Assembly: GCA_000818945.1 (NCBI GenBank)
Contig: KN805407.1
Location: 141,582-205,581 of the forward strand
Direction of reading: 5' to 3'
DNA: 64,000 bases
From: Schizochytrium sp. CCTCC M209059
Lineage: Eukaryota > Sar > Bigyra > Thraustochytrida > Thraustochytriidae
Shown here one piece after another: positions 22,701-31,074 of this stretch. The notes under the pieces are model-generated. The model searched no databases. It was not told the origin of the DNA and was given only the letters and a program-made list of their open reading frames with translations. A program made the position numbers and the translations under genes. Numbering within the stretch: position 1 is the first letter of the stretch; each line of letters begins with the position of its first letter.

Positions 22701-24822
22701 CAACACAGAGCGCTTTGCAGGACGAGACTTGCAAAAAGTTCGCACGATCGCGTACAAAATCGCGTTGGCCATCCAAGATCTCCACAACAGCGGGCGTGTC
22801 CATGGCGACATCAAGCCGCGCAACGCTGTGCGCGTGGTTCCTTCGAAGCAACACACGTTCTCTTATGACGATACGGGCGGCCGGGTCCAGGTACCCGATG
22901 CGTGGCGGCAGAACGTGACAGGAGAGCAGCTCAATGGTCCGCCCGACGAGGCGTGGCAGCTCATTGACCTTGACGCCTCGGCTCGGATTTTGAACACAGA
23001 GAGAGTTACGGAAAAGGTAAGCACCGGCTACGCAGCTCCCGAGCTGGCACAATGGCACTTTCTTCACCAGGCCAGCGCGGACAAGGCCCCCACTGTCAGT
23101 ACGGCCTTGGACGTATGGGGCTTTGGCGTCGTTCTCTATCAAATGCTCTCCGGGACCAAGCTTTTCATGGTCGATGAATCTGACGATAACCTGGTGCATG
23201 GCCGGGAAAAGACAGAGCTCATGAATTGGCTTGCTCTTGACGATGAACGTCTTGAGCGCATCAAAGAACGCGAAATCAATGGCATGGGCAAAGGCGACGG
23301 TCTGAGAGCAGATGGTGCTGATGCCGTCGAGGCCGCTCGTGACCTCGTTCGGCTTTGCTTACGCGGCGACCCTACGGAACGCATCAACATGACGCAAATT
23401 ATCGAGGATCATCCCTTTTTCGATTCCATGCGGCCGCAGAACTCATGCAGACCGGACAACGGCAAGGACGTCGCTACGAGCGGGAGTGGGCGAGACGAAC
23501 ATCGCAAAAAGAAGATGCGTTTTTCGCGTCGGGTGTTGAGTCTCCATAAGCTGGTCGTTCCGAGACGTTTTAGTCTTTTTGGTCGCACGACAAGTCCCAA
23601 ACTTTTGAGAGACGGTGACACCGGCGATTTTTACGCGGATCATGGGCACAATGAGCTGACCGAGCTTTCCACGTACCACTTTTTCCTGTCGCACATGCAA
23701 AAACAGGCAGCAGAAATCGTCAAGAATCTTGCGTTTGGCCTCGAGCGATACCAGATGTCGGCTTGGACGGAGATGCGTGCTGCCGAAGTAACTCTTGCAA
23801 GTCTCCAGCGAGGCGTGCTTTCTTCGCAACGCTTTGTCTTGGTGCTGACGAGAGATGCACTGTTCCGCCCTTATTGTCTTGCAGGACTAAAGTTCGCCAT
23901 TGACTACTTTTCCAGCATGCCGGGTGGGCTGCAAGAGCACATTTTCTTTATTGTAGAAGAAGACCAGCGCTTCAGCCCCTGGCACACGGGCATTGACGAG
24001 CCGTGGTATGCTGCGGACTGGGAAGAAGGCAATGTCGACCTTGATGACGAGATTGCAAGCGCTGGTGATCTCCTTCGCTCATGCCAGACACAGTACAACT
24101 CCGAGCAAACTTCATCTCGACGCAAGCAGCTCGATGAAGCTACGGCAAAGGCGAGATCTCTTCGTCGCACGCGGGATATGCGTCAGCTTCGCGAGTCTCT
24201 CGAAAACCTCGACTTTGACCCGGACGAAGTCTTTGGCCTCGCAGAAGATGCTCTGTCCCTTTGCAAGCGTATCCCGTATCGCCGACGTCTTTTCGAGGAG
24301 GATGCGATGCTGAGAGCGCTCGCTGATTATGCGGGGTTTCAGGTAAGTCCACCGCTTCGTCCATTGCTGGACCTAGAGGCAGGTCCTCTCTTCATCACGG
24401 TTGTAGCGAAGTCAGATTCGGAAATTGCAATAGAGCTTGTCGCCAAGCTCAACCTGAACGCAAATGCTAGCGTCCTGGCACGTCTATTTCAAGATGCCAT
24501 TCACGAGGGTTCATCCGTGGTTATCGTCGTGCTGGAGCAAGATTGTCTCAACGATGTTCACGATGCCTTGACAAGCGAACGCCTGAGTGGGCTTCCTCTT
24601 TTGGCGGTGGCCGATGAAAGTACTTTTGATGCTGATGATGCGGAACACGTTGGCACATGCAGCCACGAGGTGCAAAGCAGGCTCTTCGATCATCTCGAGC
24701 TTTTAGCGTGGAGGTCAGATGCGGAAGTGAGAGATGGAGTGTACATGGTCGGTCATGAGCAGCCCGAGCTTATCGATGAGCTTTGCTCTCGCGCGGCCAA
24801 GCTCCGACGTGCGCAACGATGA
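16702..24822 (+). CDS. LRR - protein kinase - TIR-like protein, 23 exons
   Basis: Spliced gene; the exons add to 5,100 nt, an exact multiple of three (1,699 aa). Exons: 16702-17099, 17198-17281, 17433-17516, 17645-17728, 17937-18035, 18181-18264, 18356-18439, 18588-18671, 18803-18886, 19035-19118, 19291-19374, 19502-19585, 19734-19817, 19929-20012, 20231-20314, 20464-20547, 20703-20786, 20928-21011, 21087-21170, 21277-21360, 21509-21592, 21749-21835, 21903-24822. All introns are phase 2 with GTAAGT/GTACGT/GTGAGT donors. Exon 1 is acidic. Exons 2-22 each encode one LRR of 28-33 residues of the ribonuclease-inhibitor type (LxxNxIGDEGAxxLGxxL). The last exon holds a kinase (about 899-1233; K931, HGD with D1029, DLD at 1082-1084, TGYAAPE), a basic linker, a TIR-like domain (about 1318-1435) and a further alpha/beta tail. 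No signal peptide or membrane segment is seen, so it is probably a cytosolic sensor or signalling protein; that role is inferred. Confidence 0.9.
17198..21835 (+). repeat. Array of 21 single-LRR exons
   Basis: Twenty-one consecutive exons each code for one leucine-rich repeat. Nineteen are exactly 84 nt, one is 99 nt (17937-18035) and the last is 87 nt. All flanking introns are phase 2, so every exon is symmetric. The intervening introns are 67-218 nt. Repeats are most alike in the middle and end of the array (for example the exons at 19734 and 20703), which points to tandem exon duplication. Confidence 0.92.
22417..23421 (+). other. Protein kinase domain within the LRR-kinase-TIR gene
   Basis: Visible subdomains: VAIK-like AVALKIM, catalytic loop VHGDIKPRNA (HGD in place of HRD), an IDLDAS motif in place of DFG, the TGYAAPE activation-segment end, DVWGFGVVLYQMLSG (subdomain IX) and a final Arg in DPTERI. 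The glycine-rich loop is degenerate. The key Lys, both catalytic Asp and the APE motif are present, so activity is plausible although the motifs are atypical. Confidence 0.88.
23674..24027 (+). other. TIR-like domain within the LRR-kinase-TIR gene
   Basis: The pattern FFLSHMQ...(A)LAFGLERYQMSAW...SLQRGVLSSQRFVLVLTRDAL...YCLAGLKFAI matches the strand A, helix A, strand B, helix B, SR-VVVLS and WC-xEL segments of TIR domains. In the last segment the position of the catalytic glutamate of TIR NADases is Gly (codon 23884-23886). This supports a TIR fold but argues against NADase activity. Confidence 0.7.
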
Positions 24823-25025
24823 GAACGAATAATCATTTAGGAGCCTACTTCTTTTATTGTTTGTATGAAACTTTTACACTGCAGCCCGGTCAGGAGTAAT
24901 GCATGGATAGACGGTTAGCCTGCTAGACCTTTAGTTTGGTGTCGCGCATTGCAACGTCCAATCGCACAATCGCATGCACCCATGACAACATTAGCGCAGA
25001 CATTGAAAGACCGACCACAAAGTTC

Positions 25026-26834
25026 TCAATTTTCCTTGGCCTGCTTGTGGATGGCAATGCGCACGTTAATGAAAGCGAAGAGAAACATGGCCAATGTCAG
25101 ACCGCCCAAAACGCCGATGTCGCGCCAGTACTCGTCAACCTCGAGCCCGAGGCCGGCAAGGTACATGGAACCCGTGACTACATTTCCACTTGCATCAATC
25201 AGTTCCAATGGCCCGAATTCAGCCACGAGGAGCGCCGACAGAGACCATTGGAAGGGGCTCACATAGTACAGCCAGCGAAAGTAGATTGGAATCTTGTCGC
25301 GCCGGATCAAAAAACCGCAAAAAAGAAGCAGCGGCATCAAAACGGGTACGAGCTTGTTCTGCGCCTCCATGACATCTTTGCTTGTGCTTCCCAGCATGAG
25401 ACCTAGAGCAGAGCCAAACGCAGTCATTACCATGCTCACCAAGAGATATTTAAGGAACTGGTCCACGGAAGGGTACAATCCAACGATAGGAATTGCAACA
25501 GCGTATGCTAAACTCGACAGCGGGTCAAAGAACAGGCTTGTACAGATCTGTGCCGCGAATAACGATGACACAGAGTACGCTCCGTTACGGAACTCTCGAA
25601 CGAGGAGCGGGCGTGTCAACGGAAGAACTAAGATCGCGGCAAACGCAGTGTCGAGAATTCCCGAAATGACCAGAAAGAAAAGAGGCGATGTGCGCTCAAA
25701 AGCAGAGTCCAGCGATGTCTCGCGGGCCTGATTCACAAAGACGATACCAAGCATTGCTCCTGTCATGAGCTTTAGCATGATATTTTGCGCGAATTTCGTC
25801 TTGTCTCGGAGTGTATCTTGAAAGAAGCGCCGGAGCAAGGTTGTGAACTGATGCATCCACGAGTTTCGCGCCGTCATCTTTGCCATTGCCGCCTCGGAAA
25901 CACCTGACGCACCCGCCGTGGGATGTCGTGGGGTGTCAAGAGCCTCTCGCTTTGCATCATCGAGCTCTGCCCATTTGTTGGCAAAAAAGTCTTGGTCCTC
26001 TTCCTCCCGCTCCTGCAGCACGCGCATGTAGTAGTCGAGAGGATTCTCGAATTCGGGAGACTTGAATCCAATCGAGATAAAGTAGTCATGGAGCGGCTGT
26101 TGCGTGCGTCCATTGTAAACGACGCGGCCATGATGCAGCAAGAGCAGCTTGTCAAAGGAGCAAAAGAGCTTGTAGCTCGGCTGGTGAATGGTGCAAATCA
26201 CCATTTGCCCGTGCTCTTTGGCCAGCCGCCGCAAAAGTTCGACCACACCCTCGGCCGTGGTGGAGTCCAGACCCGAAGACGGCTCGTCGACGAGAAGAAT
26301 GCTAGGATTCACGACCAATTCTGTGCCGATAGACACGCGTTTGCGCTCTCCGCCGCTTACTCCACGACGGTTCTCATCTCCAACGGGGGTGTCTTTGCAC
26401 TTGGTAAGACTAAGATCGGAGATGAGGCGGTCCACCACTTCTTCAATTTGGCTGGCAGGCGCGCTCGAGGGCAGTCGTAGCATTGCACTGTAGCGAAGTG
26501 ACTGTCGCGGTGTGAGCGCTGGAAAGAGAATGTCGGCTTGCGGAATTACGCACACTGCATCGCGGTAGCGCTGCGGAAGCGGTTGTCCATTCAGACGCAT
26601 GGCATCACTCCCCTTGGCAATCTCTGACAGCAAGGAGCTCTTTCCCCCTCCGCTGCCGCCCATGACGGCACATAGCTCACCGGATGTAAATCTCGCGTTA
26701 AAGCTATGCAGAATACGCTTCGACACGCGTCTAAATCCCTTTCCTGGCACTTTGACATCACGCGACAGGTTGTGCAGCTCCAGCTCGAGTACAGGGGGCT
26801 CATCGGGCTCGGGCGAAACCTTTTGCGACGCCAT
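25026..26834 (-). CDS. ABCG-type half transporter (paralogue 2)
   Basis: White/ABCG2-family half transporter of 602 aa with an ATG start at 26834. The nucleotide-binding domain comes first: Walker A GGSGGGKSS at residues 59-67, signature VSGGERKR at 159-166, Walker B ILLVDE at 179-184 and H-loop motif CTIHQPSY. The C-terminal half has about six membrane segments. Large blocks match the ABCG protein at 12182-14161 (for example KCKDTPVGDENRRGVSG and PLLVREFRNGAY), so the two are paralogues. This copy lacks the long Thr/Glu-rich N-terminal extension. It ends only 203 bp after the LRR-kinase-TIR gene and converges with it. Expected to dimerise and export small lipophilic molecules or lipids; substrate unknown. 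Confidence 0.96.
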   Translation of the reverse strand: MASQKVSPEPDEPPVLELELHNLSRDVKVPGKGFRRVSKRILHSFNARFTSGELCAVMGGSGGGKSSLLSEIAKGSDAMRLNGQPLPQRYRDAVCVIPQADILFPALTPRQSLRYSAMLRLPSSAPASQIEEVVDRLISDLSLTKCKDTPVGDENRRGVSGGERKRVSIGTELVVNPSILLVDEPSSGLDSTTAEGVVELLRRLAKEHGQMVICTIHQPSYKLFCSFDKLLLLHHGRVVYNGRTQQPLHDYFISIGFKSPEFENPLDYYMRVLQEREEEDQDFFANKWAELDDAKREALDTPRHPTAGASGVSEAAMAKMTARNSWMHQFTTLLRRFFQDTLRDKTKFAQNIMLKLMTGAMLGIVFVNQARETSLDSAFERTSPLFFLVISGILDTAFAAILVLPLTRPLLVREFRNGAYSVSSLFAAQICTSLFFDPLSSLAYAVAIPIVGLYPSVDQFLKYLLVSMVMTAFGSALGLMLGSTSKDVMEAQNKLVPVLMPLLLFCGFLIRRDKIPIYFRWLYYVSPFQWSLSALLVAEFGPLELIDASGNVVTGSMYLAGLGLEVDEYWRDIGVLGGLTLAMFLFAFINVRIAIHKQAKEN

Positions 26835-27190
26835 CCTCTAGCTCGTACCAGACCGATGCGAACAACGACGCAAGAGAAACGACAGCCAGCGGCAACAGTA
26901 AGGTCGCAAAGGAAGTCACGCGATAAGGGACTGATGTCTCGGCTTGGGCAAGCTGCTGCGTCTCGCAATGTCGCGTCAGTACTTCGGAAAGAGCGGCCGA
27001 GATGGAAGTGAACGTTACACTTTGAATTCAGGCTCCGCCTTCACTGGGTAGGGTGGCCCCGTCAGACTGTGCTGCGCTTTGTTGTGCTGTAAGGAAACAC
27101 TACATTCTGCGCCTGTCATTTTGGAAGGGCAGGTTACGTTCCAACGGATTTATTTTCATTTTTTTTAAACACGCTCGCTGCCTCATGCGA

Positions 27191-27227
<37 letters not shown>

Positions 27228-27463
27228 TCTTATAAGCCACCAGGGCAGACAACTGAAGAGACCAAGCAAATCTCAATTCGAGAGAAAGAAATATTGACTG
27301 GATTGAATACAAAGAGGAGAAAATTTATTCTGTCGCGCATTGTTGCAACGGCGACATTGCTTTCCTTCCTTCCGACGACACGCAAGCTCGCAAGCAAAGA
27401 AGCTAGCTAATAAAGCTCGCAAGCAAAAGGATGGTACTAGAACCCTGACAAAAAGCTGTCATA
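26835..27463. other. Intergenic spacer with (GA)n tract
   Basis: Spacer between two minus-strand genes: the 3' end of the sulfotransferase-like gene and the promoter of the second ABCG gene. It contains a (GA)n microsatellite at about 27190-27226 and otherwise nothing I recognise. Confidence 0.6.
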
Positions 27464-28201
27464 CTATCGAGGAGCACTAGGCGCACGACCACCCGTGAAT
27501 CGTGACACACCGAGCGCACAAAGAGATGCCAGAGACGCGAGCGCAAGCACGCGCACAGAGAAACCAATAAGAATCATGTTGCGGATCTCGCGGAACTCTT
27601 GCTTGTAGTCGCTCGCATTCTGATTCGCGTGCGGGAAGGGCGTTTCAGGTGCCGGGACGCCAAGGAAATGACACAAGGGACCCCAGCCATCACGCACACT
27701 ATACTCGAGGAGCTGGTGCTTGGGCACAATGCGTCGCACACGTTCATTGTGCATTCGCAAGCGCAAACGATAAAGGTACGGGATGAAGCGCTCGGAGCCC
27801 ATGCTAAATTTCTCCGAGGCATCAGCGACTTCAAAGACGCGAGCAAACTCGCTCGAAAACCAGGTGAGCCAGCGATAGCTCGATTCCACTTCCTTTTGTT
27901 TTCGGTACGATTCGATCCAATCGTCTTCGTCGCGCGTGAGGAGAATCACACGCGCGTCCGGAAAAGTCTGCAGCAGCTGCTCCCAAAAAGAAAACGCAGG
28001 CCCATCGGTAACGGCGTCCACGCCGGCAAACATGCCCACAAAGTCTGGTTCTTCCTCTCCATCCATCAAAATTTCATGCCAATCATCCAAGAGCACGCTC
28101 ACCTGCTCGTCCGAGTCATACACGACGAGCCCCAGCTCGCTCAGCGCTGCCGCCAGAGAGGTCGTGCCCGTCTTGGGCGGCCCCGCCACGATGACCTTCA
28201 T
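27464..28201 (-). CDS. Sulfotransferase-like P-loop protein with C-terminal membrane anchor
   Basis: Small protein of 245 aa from the ATG at 28201. It begins MKVIVAGPPKTGTTSL, the 5'-phosphosulfate-binding loop of the sulfotransferase superfamily (P-loop at residues 8-16). A second motif, ARVILLTRDEDDWIESY, matches the 3'-phosphate-binding region (R and the S of ESY) of the family resembling Sulfotransfer_4. Near the C-terminus one hydrophobic segment (GFSVRVLALASLASLCALGV) could anchor it in a membrane with the enzyme on the cytosolic side. PAPS-dependent sulfation of a small molecule or protein is the family expectation; many members of this family lack a known substrate. A TATA-like CGTATATAC lies about 40 bp upstream of the start codon. 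Confidence 0.75.
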   Translation of the reverse strand: MKVIVAGPPKTGTTSLAAALSELGLVVYDSDEQVSVLLDDWHEILMDGEEEPDFVGMFAGVDAVTDGPAFSFWEQLLQTFPDARVILLTRDEDDWIESYRKQKEVESSYRWLTWFSSEFARVFEVADASEKFSMGSERFIPYLYRLRLRMHNERVRRIVPKHQLLEYSVRDGWGPLCHFLGVPAPETPFPHANQNASDYKQEFREIRNMILIGFSVRVLALASLASLCALGVSRFTGGRAPSAPR

Positions 28202-28453
28202 CCCAAACGCGGTCAATGTCTAAATGGGGTTTGTCTGTACGTATATACTCTCGTCCTCGGGGAGACCTCGCCTCCTCAGGCCTCGACGCAGACTGTGGCC
28301 GGTGCCAGAGCCAAGGCCACTGCAGGTCCGGGTCCAGAACCCGCTCCCTTTCCCCGTCCGGGATTGCTTGCGGGGTTGGCGTGACGAGAGGCCGACTGCG
28401 AGCTCGCACCAAGTTTTGCAGCACGTCTTCGCCCCCAACGCTGACGTCGTCCC

Positions 28454-28567
28454 GGGCGAGATTCGGGAAAGGGGTCTAAGACGCCAAGATCCGACCTATC
28501 TCAGGGTCCCGGGCGCGATTCGGGAAAGGGATCTAAGACGCCAAGATCTGACCTATCTCAGGGTCCC
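28454..28567 (+). repeat. 57-bp tandem duplication upstream of EMG1
   Basis: Copies at 28454-28510 and 28511-28567 align without gaps, with only about four mismatches. Each contains ATTCGGGAAAGG, TCTAAGACGCCAAGATC and ACCTATCTCAGGGTCCC. It sits 250-360 bp before the EMG1 start codon and could carry duplicated regulatory sites. Confidence 0.9.
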
Positions 28568-28642
28568 CTCCGAGTCGCTCTCTCTCCTTGGTCCATGTGG
28601 GCGCTATGATGGTGTTGGGCCCGGCGCGACTGGCTGCGCAGC

Positions 28643-28681
28643 GCAGAGCAGAGCAGAGCAGAGCAGAGCAGAGCAGAGCAG
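28643..28681 (+). repeat. (AGAGC)n pentanucleotide array
   Basis: About seven or eight uninterrupted 5-bp units, the same unit as at 9566-9612, about 130 bp upstream of the EMG1 start codon. Confidence 0.92.
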
Positions 28682-28813
28682 AACTGCGTCGAGGTCGACG
28701 GCGAGCTTGCGCGCGAGCGGAGGGCTAGGGCGCGAGACGCGAGACGCGAGACGCGAGGAGAGGGCGGGGTTGGAGAAGGGCGGGCCGAGAAAGAAGGCCG
28801 GGAAACCAGCAGG

Positions 28814-29749
28814 ATGGCGGCCCGCAAGGGAGAGTCGCGGAGGAAGAGGTCTGCGCAGGAGCGCGACGCCCAGGACAAGGCCGCTGACAATAAAAAGGAA
28901 GAGGTCCAGGAGGACCAGGTCGAAGATGAGGAGCAAGACAGCGACAACGACAGCAGTGAAGATAAGGGCGAGAAGCAAGCCGACAAGGCGGACTCCGATA
29001 TTAATGATGATGGTGATGATGAGGAGGAGGAAGACGAAGACGACGAGGACGAGGACGAGGACGAGGCCCAAGAGGAAGAGGAGGGCGAGCCCGTAGCGAA
29101 GCGCGCGCGGACCTCGGGAAACACGCGCAAGGTCATTGTCATCATCGATGACGCAACGCTCGAGCCCGTCAAGACATCCAAGGGGAGCTACGAGCTGCTC
29201 AACTGCGACGACCACATTGGGCTTCACAAAAAGCTCAACAAGGACATGAAGCGCTCGCGTCCCGATATTTCCCATCAAATGCTCTTGGCACTGCTCGACA
29301 GTCCTCTCAACAAAGCAGGCCACCTGAAGATTTACATTCGCACTTGCCAAAATATTCTCATTGAGGTCTCTGAGCACTTGCGCGTGCCTCGCACCTATAA
29401 GCGTTTTGCTGGCCTCATGGTCCAGCTTTTGCACAAGATGAAGATTCGCGCCGTTGATGGTAAAAAGACGCTTCTCAAGGTGATCAAGAACCCTGTAACG
29501 CGTCACTTGCCTCCTGATGCGCGTATCTTTGGCATGTCCGTCACGGGAACGCTTGTCGATGTCCACGAGTTCGTTCCTGCACTCGACGATTCTCGTCCGG
29601 TTGTCTTTATCTTTGGTGGTTTTGCCCACGGCCACATTCAGTCAGATTACGCCGAGGCTCATCTTTCTGTATCAGAGTACCCGCTCTCGGGCGCATGCGC
29701 CGTGTCTCGCGTGATGAATGCCTTTGAGCAAAAATGGAACATCATTTGA
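28814..29749 (+). CDS. EMG1: rRNA small-subunit pseudouridine N1-methyltransferase EMG1/NEP1
   Basis: SPOUT-class methyltransferase that modifies a hypermodified pseudouridine of 18S rRNA and acts in 40S ribosome assembly in the nucleolus. The protein is 311 aa. Residues 1-100 are a Lys/Arg then Glu/Asp-rich extension longer than in animals and yeast. The catalytic part (about 110-311) carries the hallmark family motifs: YELLNCDDH, RPDISHQMLLALLDSPLNKAG, LIEVSEHLRVPRTYKRFAGLMVQLLHK, LLKVIKNPV and, near the C-terminus, FGGFAHGH and SEYPLSGA, which form the SAM-binding knot. Start at the ATG 28814 in context AGGATGG. Intronless. The identification rests on many conserved blocks in the right order. 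Confidence 0.96.
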   Translation: MAARKGESRRKRSAQERDAQDKAADNKKEEVQEDQVEDEEQDSDNDSSEDKGEKQADKADSDINDDGDDEEEEDEDDEDEDEDEAQEEEEGEPVAKRARTSGNTRKVIVIIDDATLEPVKTSKGSYELLNCDDHIGLHKKLNKDMKRSRPDISHQMLLALLDSPLNKAGHLKIYIRTCQNILIEVSEHLRVPRTYKRFAGLMVQLLHKMKIRAVDGKKTLLKVIKNPVTRHLPPDARIFGMSVTGTLVDVHEFVPALDDSRPVVFIFGGFAHGHIQSDYAEAHLSVSEYPLSGACAVSRVMNAFEQKWNII

Positions 29750-31074
29750 TTTGTCTGTCGCCTCGCCTGGCACGCAGACATGTGTGAAAAATCGTATCAA
29801 CCGCCACCTAGGAAAGAAGAGAAAGGTAGAAAAGAATAGTCGAGGAAAAAGAATTCTACTGCACATTTTTTTTTGGCTTGTTACCGCCGTCTTTGTTCCA
29901 AATTTTGTTGTTGTTCAAGTCTCGATGGCACGGATAGCCAATCTAAAGTCTCTCGTGCTCAGTACATTTTATTAAAGGAGACCGAAGTCGGGATCGAGTC
30001 GTTCAAGAAATTCATCAAAGTTACTCATGCGAAAAAATCATCAACTCCTTTACTTTCCACCGCACATACATGCTGTGCGCATATTGATGAAATGCTGGCT
30101 ATTTGCGTCGAAAGAGAAAAGGCATTTCTTCCTTGACGATTGGACAAACAAGTAACAGCTTGCGAATCGATCGCTCGATTTTCTTTAGGTGGCAAGAATC
30201 TGCTGCTTGCTTGCCTTGCTTACAATGTTGATTCGCGGCCCAACTCAACTTGCGGATAAACAACTGCAATATGCTTGCGTCTTGAGGAACAGAAACCTAC
30301 GCTTGGGTCGCGCTGGCCAATGAATCGGTAGAGGCCCGGCGATTCTTTGTTCTTTTAGCGGCCGTGACCGCGACCACGCACGACGATGCAGAGGGCGCAC
30401 ATCGAGTTCTTCGGCGACGGCCCGTCCAATGGATGACAGTTGTGGCGCCAAGGATGTTCACATAGCCGAGGGCTTGCTTGGAAGTGAAAGATCAATGGGA
30501 AAGAAAGAATAAAAGAGAAAGATTTGCTTTGATGTAGTGAGAAGGTATTAGCCAGTCGCGCGCCAAACGCCTTGGCGCATCGTCGTGAATATGCTCAAAA
30601 AATTACATTACTGCAATTCTGACTATATTAGCCCCCTTGGGACGTTAGGCACTCTTACCGTTGCGTGGATTGTGTGGCTTGGTCCGAAGCTTTCGAATGC
30701 GTAAAGAGAATTTTCAGCCTCGGCAACAAAAACGCAAACTGACTCGTTTTTTTCCACATCGGCGATGGGCCAGCTGTGCCACAAAAGAGATCAGTCTCTT
30801 TGTTCTAGCTGTCCATTCAAAAAGCTACTCATATGAATCGTAGCAGAGTCCAGTCAAGTCAATGTAAGCCGAGTCGCGTCATATGTTTGTCCTGTGCTCT
30901 CGACGCACAACAAAATTTCTCGTTGAGCAAGGCAGGGTGCGTACACAATAATTTGACTTGATGAAGAAAACACCGAGTATCGTTTCGGCAAGAATGTATG
31001 CAAGGATTTCTTGGCAATTCGTAGGTCCAAGGGGCGAAACTGAGACACATATGGTATTGTTTTCCCTTGGTATC
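29750..31074. other. Convergent intergenic region, EMG1 / JMJD7-like
   Basis: The 3' flanks of two convergent genes, AT-richer than the surroundings. A GC-richer island at about 30230-30480 carries short open frames on the minus strand, but no family is recognisable and no ATG-initiated frame is convincing. Nothing else supported. Confidence 0.55.

Larger units (their letters stand above)
28202..28813. other. Divergent promoter region, sulfotransferase-like / EMG1
   Basis: Shared upstream region of the sulfotransferase-like gene (-) and EMG1 (+). It holds two 57-bp direct repeats (28454-28567) and a (GCAGA)n array (28643-28681). No separate gene is visible. Confidence 0.6.

Noticed and set aside
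23016..23034. GTAAGC...CAG in the kinase activation segment
   Set aside because: It encodes the conserved VSTGYAAPE motif, so it must be exon.
24343..24382. GTAAGT...CAG pattern resembling a mini-intron
   Set aside because: Removing it deletes 40 nt and shifts the frame; the sequence reads in frame with the remainder of the protein.
16702..24822. Treating the LRR segments as separate short genes or pseudogene fragments
   Set aside because: Each has consistent GT-AG borders, all introns are phase 2, and the joined exons give a length divisible by three and one open frame into the kinase exon.
28814..29749. Calling the gene a Brix-family ribosome factor from its acidic N-terminus
   Set aside because: The C-terminal motifs are those of EMG1/NEP1 in correct order; no Brix motif present.
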